DNA of 64,000 nucleotides from Alloactinosynnema sp. L-07 (lineage in GTDB: Bacteria; Actinomycetota; Actinomycetes; Mycobacteriales; Pseudonocardiaceae). The position numbers and the translations under genes were made by a program. This document shows, piece after piece, positions 17,902 to 25,347 of the stretch. A model generated the notes under the pieces. The model was not told where the DNA came from. It saw only the letters and a list, made by a program, of their open reading frames with translations, and made no database searches. Position 1 is the stretch's first letter. Each line of letters starts with the position of its first letter. Location of the stretch: contig NZ_LN850107.1 of the NCBI RefSeq assembly GCF_900070365.1, positions 1,116,001 through 1,180,000 on the forward strand. Reading direction: 5' to 3'.

Positions 17902-18062
17902 TGGAACTCCCACGCGAGCCATCGAACTACGTCATCCGGTGGGTGTCCATGAAGTCGTAAAGACGCCCGATCACGTGCCAGGTTGCGCTGGTCGCCGAAG
18001 TCGAGCCGAACGTCGCAACTTGCCATGACCTTGGCAACCGCCGGACCGGTCCGGGCGTGTCC

Positions 18063-18104
18063 GTGCTGTCAGTCCACAAACCGCGCTGGGAGCGCGGACA
18101 GCAC
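18063..18104 (+). promoter_or_regulatory. Nested hairpin in the 5' leader of the secreted-protein/sortase operon
   Basis: The outer stem GTGCTGTC (18063-18070) pairs with GACAGCAC (18097-18104). The inner stem CGCGCT/AGCGCG (18082-18087 with 18091-18096) closes a GGG loop. It ends 15 bases before the ATG at 18119, next to the Shine-Dalgarno GGGGAGC. It may stabilise the mRNA or control initiation, or simply mark the 5' end. There is no direct evidence of function. Confidence 0.4.
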
Positions 18105-18118
18105 CTGGGGAGCTTCAC

Positions 18119-18835
18119 ATGTCTCGTCGCACTGTTCTCGGAATCGGCATCGCCGCCGCCGCGCTGACCGTCCTCGCGCCGGGGGCGCAGGCCGCCACCG
18201 TCGAAGGCGGCCTCAGCTTCGGCGGTCAGTCCTACGTCGCCAAGCCGGGCGGCACCGTCCCGCTCGACGGCTGGTGCACCGACCCCGCCTTCACCGCCGC
18301 GGTGATCACCTCGCCGGTGCTGAACTCGCTCACCATCGCGGCCAAGGACGGGGCAGACGGCAAGCGATCGTTCGCGGGCACCGGACACGTCAAGAAGTCC
18401 GCCAAGTCCGGCGTGTACCAGGTCGCCTTCACCTGCGGGGGCAAGAAGATCGAGAGCGTGCTCACCGTCCACGTGCCTGGCGCGAACGACAACATCAAGG
18501 TCGACCCAGGCCAGCTCAAGATCTTCCCCGGCAAGGCCGTCGCGGGCCACAAGGTCACGCTGTGGTGGCACGCCGCCAGCTGCGGCTCGGACGTCACCGT
18601 GACTGGTGTCCGCCTCGCGGGCGGCGCGCGGGCGGCGACGGTGATCGAGGACGAGATGCGGATGTCGGCGACGGCGATCGTGCCATCGGGCACCAAGCCC
18701 GGCACCCACACCGTCACCGTGTCGTGCGCGGGCGCGAAGCTGTCCGCCAAGCTGACCGTCGTCGCGCGCACCCCGGTCAAGGCTTCGGTCACGCCCAAGG
18801 GCGCGCCGGAGACCGGCGGCGGTCCGGTTTCGTGA
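18119..18835 (+). CDS. Secreted protein, probable sortase partner or substrate
   Basis: A 238-residue exported protein. The signal peptide (MSRRTVLGIGIAAAALTVLAPGAQA) has a likely AQA cleavage site. Two or three immunoglobulin-like beta segments follow, with repeated phrases of the HKVTLWWHAASCGSDVTVTGV and HTVTVSCAG type. The C-terminus VTPKGAPETGGGPVS contains a PETG element resembling a sorting motif but lacks the hydrophobic helix and basic tail of normal sortase substrates. The stop overlaps the sortase start (TGATG). The Shine-Dalgarno GGGGAGC supports the ATG. The family is unknown; the context suggests a cell-surface role. Confidence 0.72.
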   Translation: MSRRTVLGIGIAAAALTVLAPGAQAATVEGGLSFGGQSYVAKPGGTVPLDGWCTDPAFTAAVITSPVLNSLTIAAKDGADGKRSFAGTGHVKKSAKSGVYQVAFTCGGKKIESVLTVHVPGANDNIKVDPGQLKIFPGKAVAGHKVTLWWHAASCGSDVTVTGVRLAGGARAATVIEDEMRMSATAIVPSGTKPGTHTVTVSCAGAKLSAKLTVVARTPVKASVTPKGAPETGGGPVS

Positions 18836-19428
18836 TGCGCCGCATCATCCTCGGGGCGCTGGCCGCGCTCTTGCTGATCGTGGCGGGCTGCGGCGGTGCT
18901 CCCGCGCCGCCGTCTCCCGCCGGGACGGTCACCTCGTCGGCGTCGGCCGAACAGGTGGTCGCCGAGGAGACCGACCGGGTCGCCGAACCAGCGTCCATCG
19001 AGATCCCGAAGATCGGCGCGGTGTCCACTGTGGTCTCACTGGGCCTGAACCCGGACGAGACCGTGCAGGTGCCACCGGTCGAGCAGCCGATGCAGGCGGG
19101 CTGGTACCAGCACGGGCCGCGGCCGGGGGAGATCGGCCCAGCGGTCGTGCTCGGCCACGTCGACGGCGGCGGGAAGCCGGGGATCTTCCACCGCCTGCGC
19201 GAACTGGCTCCCGGCGACGAAGTGGTCGTGACCCGCCAGGACGGCGGCGTCGCGGTGTTCGTGGTCCGGCTGGTCGAGCGCGTGGCCAAGACGGAGTTCC
19301 CGACCGAGAAGGTCTACGGCGAGACCGACGCGGCCGAACTGCGGCTGATCACCTGCGGCGGGTCGTTCGACCCGGCCGCCAAGAGCTACCGCGACAACGT
19401 CATCGTCTACGCGACGCTCGCGGAGTAG
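18835..19428 (+). CDS. Class F sortase
   Basis: A 197-residue transpeptidase anchored outside the membrane. The hydrophobic N-terminus (IILGALAALLLIVAGCGG) may be a signal anchor or a lipobox (VAGC). The sortase beta-barrel carries the catalytic triad His108 (VVLGHVDG), Cys174 (LITCGGSFD) and Arg186 (SYRDNVIVYA). The TCGG-SFD...YRDN pattern is that of actinobacterial class F sortases. The ATG shares one base with the preceding stop, so it is translated with the secreted protein. Sortases of this class are poorly characterised, and the substrate motif is an open question. Confidence 0.88.
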   Translation: MRRIILGALAALLLIVAGCGGAPAPPSPAGTVTSSASAEQVVAEETDRVAEPASIEIPKIGAVSTVVSLGLNPDETVQVPPVEQPMQAGWYQHGPRPGEIGPAVVLGHVDGGGKPGIFHRLRELAPGDEVVVTRQDGGVAVFVVRLVERVAKTEFPTEKVYGETDAAELRLITCGGSFDPAAKSYRDNVIVYATLAE

Positions 19429-19520
19429 CCGCGCGGGTCCGCTCTCCTGGGGGTGGGCGGACCCGCGTGGTGATATCTGTCATCGCCGCGCCGCGGCGGA
19501 GCCGAACTACGCTGCCCGCC

Positions 19521-20150
19521 GTGGATGTCTACGAGGTAATCAACCGCCGCAGGGACGTGCGCGCGGAGTTCACCGGCGAACCGCTCGACGACACGGTGCT
19601 GCGACGCGTGCTCGGCGCCGCGCACGCCGCGCCGAGCGTCGGGATGAGCCAGCCGTGGGACTTCGTGGTCGTGCGCGACCCCGACACCCGCGCGGCCTTC
19701 CACCGGCACGTCCACGACGAGCGCGCCACCTACGCCGCGACCCTGAGCGGCGAGCGCGCGAAGACGTTCGAACGGATCAAGATCGACGGCATCCTGGAGT
19801 CGACCCTGTCCGTCGTGGTCACCTACGACCCCGACCGGGGTTCGCCGTCGGTGCTCGGCAGGCACGCCATCGCCGACGCGGGTCTGTACTCGGTGTGCTT
19901 GGCCATCCAGAACCTGTGGCTCGCCGCGACCGCCGAGGGACTGGGCGTGGGCTGGGTGAGTTTCTACCGCGAGGACTACTTGCGCGGCTTGCTGGGTATC
20001 CCCGGTTCCGTGCGACCGGTCGCCTGGCTCTGCCTGGGCCCGGTGGCGCGGCTGCACGAGGTGCCCGACCTCGAACGCCACGGCTGGCGCTCCCGGCTGC
20101 CGCTCGACGAGGTCGTCCACCACGAGCGGTACCCCACGCGCAGCGGTTAG
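19521..20150 (+). CDS. bluB: 5,6-dimethylbenzimidazole synthase
   Basis: BluB fragments reduced FMN with O2 to make the lower ligand of vitamin B12. It has a nitroreductase-like fold with the family motifs EVINRRRDVRAEF, AAHAAPSVGMSQPWDF and EGLGVGWVSFY, and a length of 209 residues. The GTG start follows TACGCT by seven bases with no Shine-Dalgarno, suggesting a leaderless mRNA; the reading frame upstream is not conserved-looking. No other cobalamin genes are nearby. A general nitroreductase is the alternative, but the GVGWVSFY motif favours BluB. Confidence 0.87.
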   Translation: MDVYEVINRRRDVRAEFTGEPLDDTVLRRVLGAAHAAPSVGMSQPWDFVVVRDPDTRAAFHRHVHDERATYAATLSGERAKTFERIKIDGILESTLSVVVTYDPDRGSPSVLGRHAIADAGLYSVCLAIQNLWLAATAEGLGVGWVSFYREDYLRGLLGIPGSVRPVAWLCLGPVARLHEVPDLERHGWRSRLPLDEVVHHERYPTRSG

Positions 20151-20178
20151 CCTGAGGTTTCCCCGGAGGGAGACGGCC

Positions 20179-20703
20179 ATGGCGATTCGGCGGGCACTCA
20201 TCCTGGGCGGCACCGGCATGCTCACCCACTGCACGTCCGCCCTCATCGCCGAGGGCTGGCACGTGGTGGTCCCCAGCAGGCGATACGCCCCCCTGCCCGC
20301 CGAGGGCGGCGTCGGCCGGGCCTTGTGGGTCGAGGCGGACTGGTCGGATCCCGAAGACGTCGCCGCCCGCGCGGGCCGGGCCCTGGGCGGCGAAGCCGAC
20401 CTATTGGTCGCGTGGGTCGACGGCCACTCCCGGGAACCGATCCTGCGCGCCGTCGTACCGCTGTTGTCGCCGGAAGCGCCGGTCGTGGAGGTGCACTCTG
20501 CGGCGGACCCGGTGCGGGGCACCCCGGACCCGGTCATCGACCACCCGACGCAGCAGGTGGTCCTGGGCACCATGACCGAACGCGGAGCCTCCCGCTGGCT
20601 GACCCAGCAGGAGATAGCCGAAAGCGTGCTGGACGCCGTCCGCCGAGGCCTCGCGGGGCGCGCCCCCGGCGTCCACCAGATCGGTGTGGCCCGCGTCGGC
20701 TAA
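20179..20703 (+). CDS. Short-chain dehydrogenase-like Rossmann protein
   Basis: A 174-residue protein with a Rossmann nucleotide-binding start (RALILGGTGMLTHCTSALIAEGW, glycine pattern GGxGM) and a basic residue after the second strand (PSRRYAP) that would suit NADP. It is shorter than classical SDRs (about 250 residues), and no YxxxK catalytic pair is visible, so it may bind NAD(P) without normal SDR catalysis. GGAGGGAG lies seven bases before the ATG. It follows bluB by 28 bases and is probably in its operon. The last four bases overlap the convergent tetR gene. Confidence 0.72.
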   Translation: MAIRRALILGGTGMLTHCTSALIAEGWHVVVPSRRYAPLPAEGGVGRALWVEADWSDPEDVAARAGRALGGEADLLVAWVDGHSREPILRAVVPLLSPEAPVVEVHSAADPVRGTPDPVIDHPTQQVVLGTMTERGASRWLTQQEIAESVLDAVRRGLAGRAPGVHQIGVARVG

Positions 20704-21287
20704 GTGCCGCGCAGCCCGCGTAAGAGCAGCAGCACCGAGTCGCGGACCTCGGCGCGGGACTGCTCCGGGGTGAAGACCTGCCAGTCCAGCGCGACCACCA
20801 GCACCGTCCCGAACAGCGCCGAAGAAGCTGTGGGCACCCGAACCCCGTCCGGCAGTTCGCCCAAGTCGCCGAGCCGCTGCAACTGCGCTCGGATGATCGA
20901 CGTCACCTGCTCCCGGACCAGCGACAGCGTCTGCTGCCACTGCCCAGGCGTCCGCCACAGTTCGCTGACCAGGAGTTGGGCGAAGGTCGGATAGTCCGCG
21001 CAGAATCCCAGCATCCCGTCAACCAGGTGCGCGACGGTGTCGGCCGCGTCGAGGGACTCCGCGCCGCGGATCCGTTCGGCCAGCAGGTCGACACCGAAGC
21101 GGAGCAGGGCCTCGATCAGGCCGTCCTTGCTGCCGAAGTTGTAGTAGACCGTTCCCTTCGCCACCCCGGCCTCGGCGGCGATCTCGTCCACCGTCAGCCC
21201 ACCGACGCCGCGCGTGCCGACCAGGCGCAAGGTGGCCTCGAAGAGCTTGCGCTTGGTGACGTCCGTGCGGGCGGGCCGGTTGGTCAC
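20700..21287 (-). CDS. TetR-family regulator of the YhgE/Pip operon
   Basis: A 195-residue repressor. The N-terminal HTH (KRKLFEATLRLVGTRGVGGL then EIAAEAGVAKGTVYYNFGSK, residues 10-57) is followed by a helical ligand domain (about 75-195). The GTG start overlaps the stop of the upstream membrane protein gene (GTGA), so it is the third gene of the operon it probably controls. The palindrome at 23893-23906 in front of the operon fits its binding site. The ligand is unknown; hydrophobic compounds are usual for this family. Confidence 0.87.
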   Translation of the reverse strand: MTNRPARTDVTKRKLFEATLRLVGTRGVGGLTVDEIAAEAGVAKGTVYYNFGSKDGLIEALLRFGVDLLAERIRGAESLDAADTVAHLVDGMLGFCADYPTFAQLLVSELWRTPGQWQQTLSLVREQVTSIIRAQLQRLGDLGELPDGVRVPTASSALFGTVLVVALDWQVFTPEQSRAEVRDSVLLLLRGLRGT

Positions 21288-23263
21288 AGGACCAGTTCCG
21301 GGCGCAGCCGCGTCGCCGTCCACACTCGATTCCGCCGTGCGGCCACAGTGGACACCGCGAGCCCTCCGATCAGGTACGCCGCCAACACCGCAACATCGAC
21401 AACGACGCCCGACGGTGGACCGCCATACATCAGGTGTCGCAGACCGTCGACCACGTAGCCCATGGGCAGCGCCTTGTGCAGGGGGTAGAGCGCCTCGGGC
21501 AGAGTCTGCCAGGGGAAGGTGCCGCCCGCGCTGATCAACTGCAAGATCAGCACCACGAGTGCGATGAACTTGCCCACCGCGCCGAAATACGCGTTGAGCG
21601 CGTGCACGATCGCGATGAACGCCATCGACGTGAGCATCAGGAAGCCGAGGGTGGCCAGCGGCCGGGCCGGATGGATGCCGATCAGCGTCGTCACCGCCGC
21701 GAACATCAGCGTGACCTGGGCCAATCCGAGCAGCGCGGCGGGCAGCCACCCCGCGATCGCGGTCGGCAGCGCGGGATACCCAGCGGCCAGTGCGCGCGGC
21801 GACAGTGGGCGCAGCAGCAGGAACAGCACGAACGCGCCGATCCACGCCGCCAGCCCCAGGAAGAACGGGGCCAAACCCGCACCGTAGGAGCCCGCGCCGT
21901 TCTCGCCGACCGCGCGGATCGCCACCGGGTCGCCTATGGTGCGCGCCGTGGCGTCGCGGGTGGCGTCGTCGGGGTGGGGGATCGAGCCGAGGCCCGCGGT
22001 GAGGCCGTCCCGCAGCCGCGTCGAGCCGTCGGCCAACGCACGAGTGCCGTCGGCGAGTTGGGACGCGCCGTCGGCCGCGGTGCGTTCACCGTCGCGCAGG
22101 GTCGCGGCGCCGTCGCGGAGCTGGGCCGAGCCGTCGGCCAGTTGCTTGGCTCCAGTCGCGGCCTTGCCGATTCCCTCAGTGAGCGCGGGTGTCGCCGCGG
22201 CGAGTGTCTCCGCGCCGTCGGCCACCTGGTCGGCGCCGTTGGCCAGCGTGCGGAGCTGAGTCGACGCGGTCCGCACGCGGGTGTTCGCCGCGTCGACCGG
22301 CGCGCGTAGCCCGTGCAACTCGGTGATCGCCTGGGTCACCTGCGCCTCGGACAAGCCCAGCGACCGCAGCCGGTCGGTCAGCCGCGACTCGGCGCCGTCG
22401 AGCTGGTCCACCACGCCCTGCGCGGCGCCCGCGACCTCTTCGCCCTTGGCCGCGACCTGCTCGTTGCCGTCGGCGACCTGGCGGGCGCCGGTCGCCAGCT
22501 TCGAGGTCTGCGCGGGCAGGTCCTTGGTCTTGTCCTGCAGCGTGCCGAGACCGGACGACAGCTCCGTCGCGCCGGTCGCCGCGCTCGCGGTGCCGTCGGC
22601 CAGCCGCTGCGCGCCGTCGAGGAGCTGCCGCGTGCCGTCGGCGAGCTTGGTCGCGCCCGTGTTCGCCTGGTTCGCGCCATCGGTGAGCCGCGCGGCGCCG
22701 TCGGCGGCCTCCCGCGTGCGCTGGTAGACCGTGCCGAACCCGATCAGGAACTTCTCGGCCGCCTCCTGCCCGACCTCCGTGGCCACCGACCGCCGCACCT
22801 CGCTGACCACCCGGTCGGCGATCGTGCCGACGAGATAGTTGTTGGCGTCGTTGGTGGTCACCGTCATCAGCCCCTGCCGCGGCGTGAAGTCCGAAGTGGA
22901 CGTCAGCGCGGCGGAGAAGTCGGCGGGCAGCGTCAAGGAGAAGGTGTACCGGCCGTCGCGCACCCCGGCCTCGGCGTCGGCGGCGCTCACCTCGTGCCAC
23001 TCGAACGCGCCGGACTCCTTGAGCTTGTCGGCGACCTTGCGGCCTGCGTTGAGCCGGGTGCCGTCAGCGGTCGCCACGCCGGTGTCGGACATGACCAGCG
23101 CGGCCGGGATGTGGTCGAGCCGGTCGTACGGGTCGGCGTTGGCGTAGAGGTAGAGCGAGCCGTAGAGCAGCGGGACCAGCACCAGGGCGAGCACGGCGAG
23201 CTTGGGCAGCCTGCCCGAGGTGACCCGGCGCAATTCGGTCAACGCGAGGCGCACGGTGTTCAC
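21284..23263 (-). CDS. YhgE/Pip-type membrane protein, ABC-2-like export permease
   Basis: A 659-residue membrane protein. A first transmembrane segment (LAVLALVLVPLLYGSLYLYAN) is followed by a roughly 430-residue extracytoplasmic region with many ADGA/ADGT-x-LxDG helical repeats (residues about 160-430). Five to six C-terminal transmembrane segments of the ABC-2 type complete it. This is the YhgE/Pip architecture known from phage-infection protein and ESX-associated or export proteins. The GTG at 23263 is chosen because it overlaps the stop of the ATPase-like gene and starts just before the first membrane helix. A long upstream extension is open but low-complexity. The cargo is unknown. Confidence 0.88.
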   Translation of the reverse strand: MNTVRLALTELRRVTSGRLPKLAVLALVLVPLLYGSLYLYANADPYDRLDHIPAALVMSDTGVATADGTRLNAGRKVADKLKESGAFEWHEVSAADAEAGVRDGRYTFSLTLPADFSAALTSTSDFTPRQGLMTVTTNDANNYLVGTIADRVVSEVRRSVATEVGQEAAEKFLIGFGTVYQRTREAADGAARLTDGANQANTGATKLADGTRQLLDGAQRLADGTASAATGATELSSGLGTLQDKTKDLPAQTSKLATGARQVADGNEQVAAKGEEVAGAAQGVVDQLDGAESRLTDRLRSLGLSEAQVTQAITELHGLRAPVDAANTRVRTASTQLRTLANGADQVADGAETLAAATPALTEGIGKAATGAKQLADGSAQLRDGAATLRDGERTAADGASQLADGTRALADGSTRLRDGLTAGLGSIPHPDDATRDATARTIGDPVAIRAVGENGAGSYGAGLAPFFLGLAAWIGAFVLFLLLRPLSPRALAAGYPALPTAIAGWLPAALLGLAQVTLMFAAVTTLIGIHPARPLATLGFLMLTSMAFIAIVHALNAYFGAVGKFIALVVLILQLISAGGTFPWQTLPEALYPLHKALPMGYVVDGLRHLMYGGPPSGVVVDVAVLAAYLIGGLAVSTVAARRNRVWTATRLRPELVL

Positions 23264-23877
23264 GACAGCATCTCCAGGGGCGCGGGTTGGAAGTGCTCGC
23301 CGAGGCGGGCCGGGACAAGGGGGAGCCGCTCGGCGGCCGCGGTGCCGCAGAGCACGACGACCGCGCGTCCAGCCTGGGCTTGGGCGAGCGCGGTGGGCCA
23401 CCAGTCAGCGGTGTCGGCGGTGTGCCGATCGGGCGTGTCGAGGACGAGCAGATCGGTCCCCGGTTTCGCCAGGTCGGCCAGCAGCGCGGTCCGCACGGCG
23501 GGCGCCACCGATTCGAACCGATCGCGCGGGTCGAGGCCGTACCGGTCGAGCAACAGCCGGTGCGACTTGCGCCCGCGCACCCGGCTCAGCGCCAGCTCCT
23601 CGGTGATCACGTCGCCCACCGACAGCCCAGGTTCCGGCTCCGTCACCCCGGGGGCGTCGATCAGGACCGAGCGTTTGCGCAGCTCAGCGCCCTTTGGTGC
23701 GATCGACCCAGCGGATGGGGCGATCCGGCCGGTCAGCGCGAGCCCGAAGGCGGTGTGCCCGGCGTACGGGTCGCCCGCCACCACGGCCAACTCACCCGGC
23801 CCGACCCGCAACGAGGTCGCCGCGAGCAACGGCCCGTGCGTGCCGGTGACCGCGACACGATCGGCGACGACCTCCAT
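23260..23877 (-). CDS. ABC-type ATPase-like protein with degenerate nucleotide motifs
   Basis: A 205-residue protein in the position of an ABC transporter ATPase. The overall layout is ABC-like (GPGELAVVAGDPYAGHTAFG, later DLLVLDTPD). The Walker A equivalent GDPYAGHT lacks the Lys and a Gly, no LSGGQ signature is visible, and the Walker B Glu is replaced. It may bind nucleotide poorly or act only as a structural partner. The ATG has GGAGG six bases upstream. It is the first gene of a three-gene operon with the YhgE/Pip permease and TetR, joined by GTGA overlaps. Confidence 0.75.
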   Translation of the reverse strand: MEVVADRVAVTGTHGPLLAATSLRVGPGELAVVAGDPYAGHTAFGLALTGRIAPSAGSIAPKGAELRKRSVLIDAPGVTEPEPGLSVGDVITEELALSRVRGRKSHRLLLDRYGLDPRDRFESVAPAVRTALLADLAKPGTDLLVLDTPDRHTADTADWWPTALAQAQAGRAVVVLCGTAAAERLPLVPARLGEHFQPAPLEMLS

Positions 23878-23892
23878 GGGACCTCCATTTGA

Positions 23893-23906
23893 ACTGACTG
23901 GTCAGT
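23893..23906 (-). promoter_or_regulatory. TetR-type operator overlapping the -10 box of the YhgE/Pip operon
   Basis: Perfect inverted repeat ACTGAC-TG-GTCAGT, 16 bases upstream of the ATG at 23877. On the minus strand a TAGACT box (23909 to 23904) overlaps it, so a bound repressor would block the polymerase. The regulator encoded as the last gene of this operon is the natural candidate, giving autorepression relieved by a ligand. Confidence 0.65.
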
Positions 23907-23994
23907 CTAAATAGTGGCACGCATGGTTGGGTTGGGCAACGTGAGTGCAACCTCCATCGGTAGGCCGACAGGCGGTCCTAGCCCATGTCGAGCG

Positions 23995-24654
23995 TCATCG
24001 TGGCACTGAGTCGGCGTCCGGCCGGTATGCCCGCACGAGGAGGGTGCCGCGTTGATCTTCGGCGGTGGTCGGCGAGGCGACAGTGTTTGCGGTCGCCCGC
24101 TCGAATCCGCTGGCGAGCAACTTGTTCACCCACAGTTCGGCAGACAGGTGGTGCTGAGTGATCACCCGGTTGACTGACTGCCCGGCGGCGCAGGCGGGCA
24201 GGTGTGAGAACACCAGCACCCCGCCCGGCACAAGTGCGTCGCGCACGCGGGGCAGGAGCAGCTTAGGGTCGGTGAACCAGAGCGCGCCGAAGATCGAGTA
24301 AACGATGTCAAAGCCGCCAAGGTTGGCGGCGAGGTAGTCGGCTGCGTCAGCGGTGACGAAGTCGACGCCTGAAAGATGCCCCCAGACTGTGGTCGCAACG
24401 GCCGTCCGGCTGGGGGCGATGTCTACCCCCACCCCCGTGGCCCCGAGACTGACCAGGTGCGCGAGGTTGTCGCCGGAACCCGAGCCCAACTCGACCACTC
24501 GCTTGCCGTCGACCAAGCCGAGGACGGACTCGTCAGGACCGTGGTCCGGGTACTGGGTCCAGTTCAGCCAGCTAGTGGCTCCAGCCGCGTTCGCGGCCCG
24601 GCGCGGGGTGGCCCTCTGGGCGAAGCGGTCCCATGCCTGGGTCGGAGTGACCAT
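23995..24654 (-). CDS. Class I SAM-dependent methyltransferase
   Basis: A 219-residue methyltransferase with motif I VVELGSGSGDN, motif II at GVGVDIAPS and the post-I region DAADYLAANLGGFDIVYSIFG. The ATG is supported by AGGAAGG nine bases upstream. It follows the Cys-tailed gene (24724-25185) in the same direction after a GC-rich hairpin, and the pair is divergent from an XRE regulator, so the three form a small cluster. The substrate is unknown; modification of the neighbouring gene's product or of a small metabolite are both possible. Confidence 0.85.
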   Translation of the reverse strand: MVTPTQAWDRFAQRATPRRAANAAGATSWLNWTQYPDHGPDESVLGLVDGKRVVELGSGSGDNLAHLVSLGATGVGVDIAPSRTAVATTVWGHLSGVDFVTADAADYLAANLGGFDIVYSIFGALWFTDPKLLLPRVRDALVPGGVLVFSHLPACAAGQSVNRVITQHHLSAELWVNKLLASGFERATANTVASPTTAEDQRGTLLVRAYRPDADSVPR

Positions 24655-24678
24655 AGTTTGCCTTCCTGACGTTTCTCA

Positions 24679-24708
24679 CCCCCGCGCCCCTGTGACGGGG
24701 CGCGGGGG
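24679..24708 (-). terminator. GC-rich hairpin between two minus-strand genes
   Basis: CCCCCGCGCCCC (24679-24690) is perfectly complementary to GGGGCGCGGGGG (24697-24708) with loop TGTGAC. It lies in the 69-base gap between the Cys-tailed gene and the methyltransferase. There is no U-tract, so it may attenuate or protect the upstream mRNA rather than fully terminate it. Confidence 0.5.
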
Positions 24709-24723
24709 CGAAGGTACGGCCAA

Positions 24724-25185
24724 CTACTTCTTTGGGCTGTTCGAGCAGCAGGCGTAGCACTGGTGGCAATCCACGTCTTGGGCGTTCCACAACTCAGTGT
24801 CCAGCGGAAACCCGGCGGCGCGGATGGTCTCGATGGTGTGGTGTAGAACCTTTGGCTGACTGCCCCGTTCCTCCGGGAGGTGTGGCACGTGGTGCAGGTA
24901 CCGTCCAGCGTGTTCCATGCAGAAGTCCACGTAGCGGGGCGTGTCCAGCACGAACGAGTGGACGCCTTTGTCGACCTGTGGAGTTGGCCCCATCGGCGTC
25001 CGCGGCTTCTCTGCCGTCGTGACGAGATAGGCGATCGTCTGTCCGAATGTGCGTTCGGCCAAGTCACGGTCGAAGTCGTGGTCGCGCATGATCAGCCGAA
25101 CCTCACGATCCCATACTTCGGCGGTCACGTAGTCGCGCGGGTCTCGCACGATGACCGGTACTGCCGGCTCCACGGTGGCTGTCAC
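24724..25185 (-). CDS. Glycine-rich-domain-like protein with C-terminal cysteine motif
   Basis: A 153-residue protein. The central part VDKGVHSFVLDTPRYVDFCM followed by GRYLHHVPH resembles the plant and bacterial glycine-rich domain (DUF1399-like) pattern VDxxWHxFxxxTxxYxxFC. The tail is VDCHQCYACCSNSPKK with four cysteines, close to DCxQCxxxC tails I recall in streptomycete relatives. It might bind metal or be modified post-translationally. The GTG at 25185 is chosen because GGAGG lies four bases upstream. It is divergent from the XRE regulator and upstream of the methyltransferase. No function is established. Confidence 0.72.
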   Translation of the reverse strand: MTATVEPAVPVIVRDPRDYVTAEVWDREVRLIMRDHDFDRDLAERTFGQTIAYLVTTAEKPRTPMGPTPQVDKGVHSFVLDTPRYVDFCMEHAGRYLHHVPHLPEERGSQPKVLHHTIETIRAAGFPLDTELWNAQDVDCHQCYACCSNSPKK

Positions 25186-25347
25186 TGATCCTCCAATCGT
25201 CACTCCGCACCGGACGGCACGGAGTTCATGGTGATCAGCGTCGGTGCGCGACGCTGTGAACGGGAGCGCAGATCAAGTGGCATCCGGGGGCATCGCGGGG
25301 CAAATCGGGGCGCTGACGCTCCGAACTTGCTCGGTTACACTCGGCAG

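Noticed and set aside
18020..18037. TTGCCA-N6-TGGCAA palindrome between the Nudix-fusion and secreted-protein genes
   Set aside because: Only 6-bp arms and no regulator or promoter boxes that fit; could be chance.
21934..22730. Possible tandem DNA repeats in the YhgE/Pip gene
   Set aside because: The repeats are at protein level (ADGA/ADGT-x-LxDG) and are normal for this family; the DNA is not a regular tandem array.
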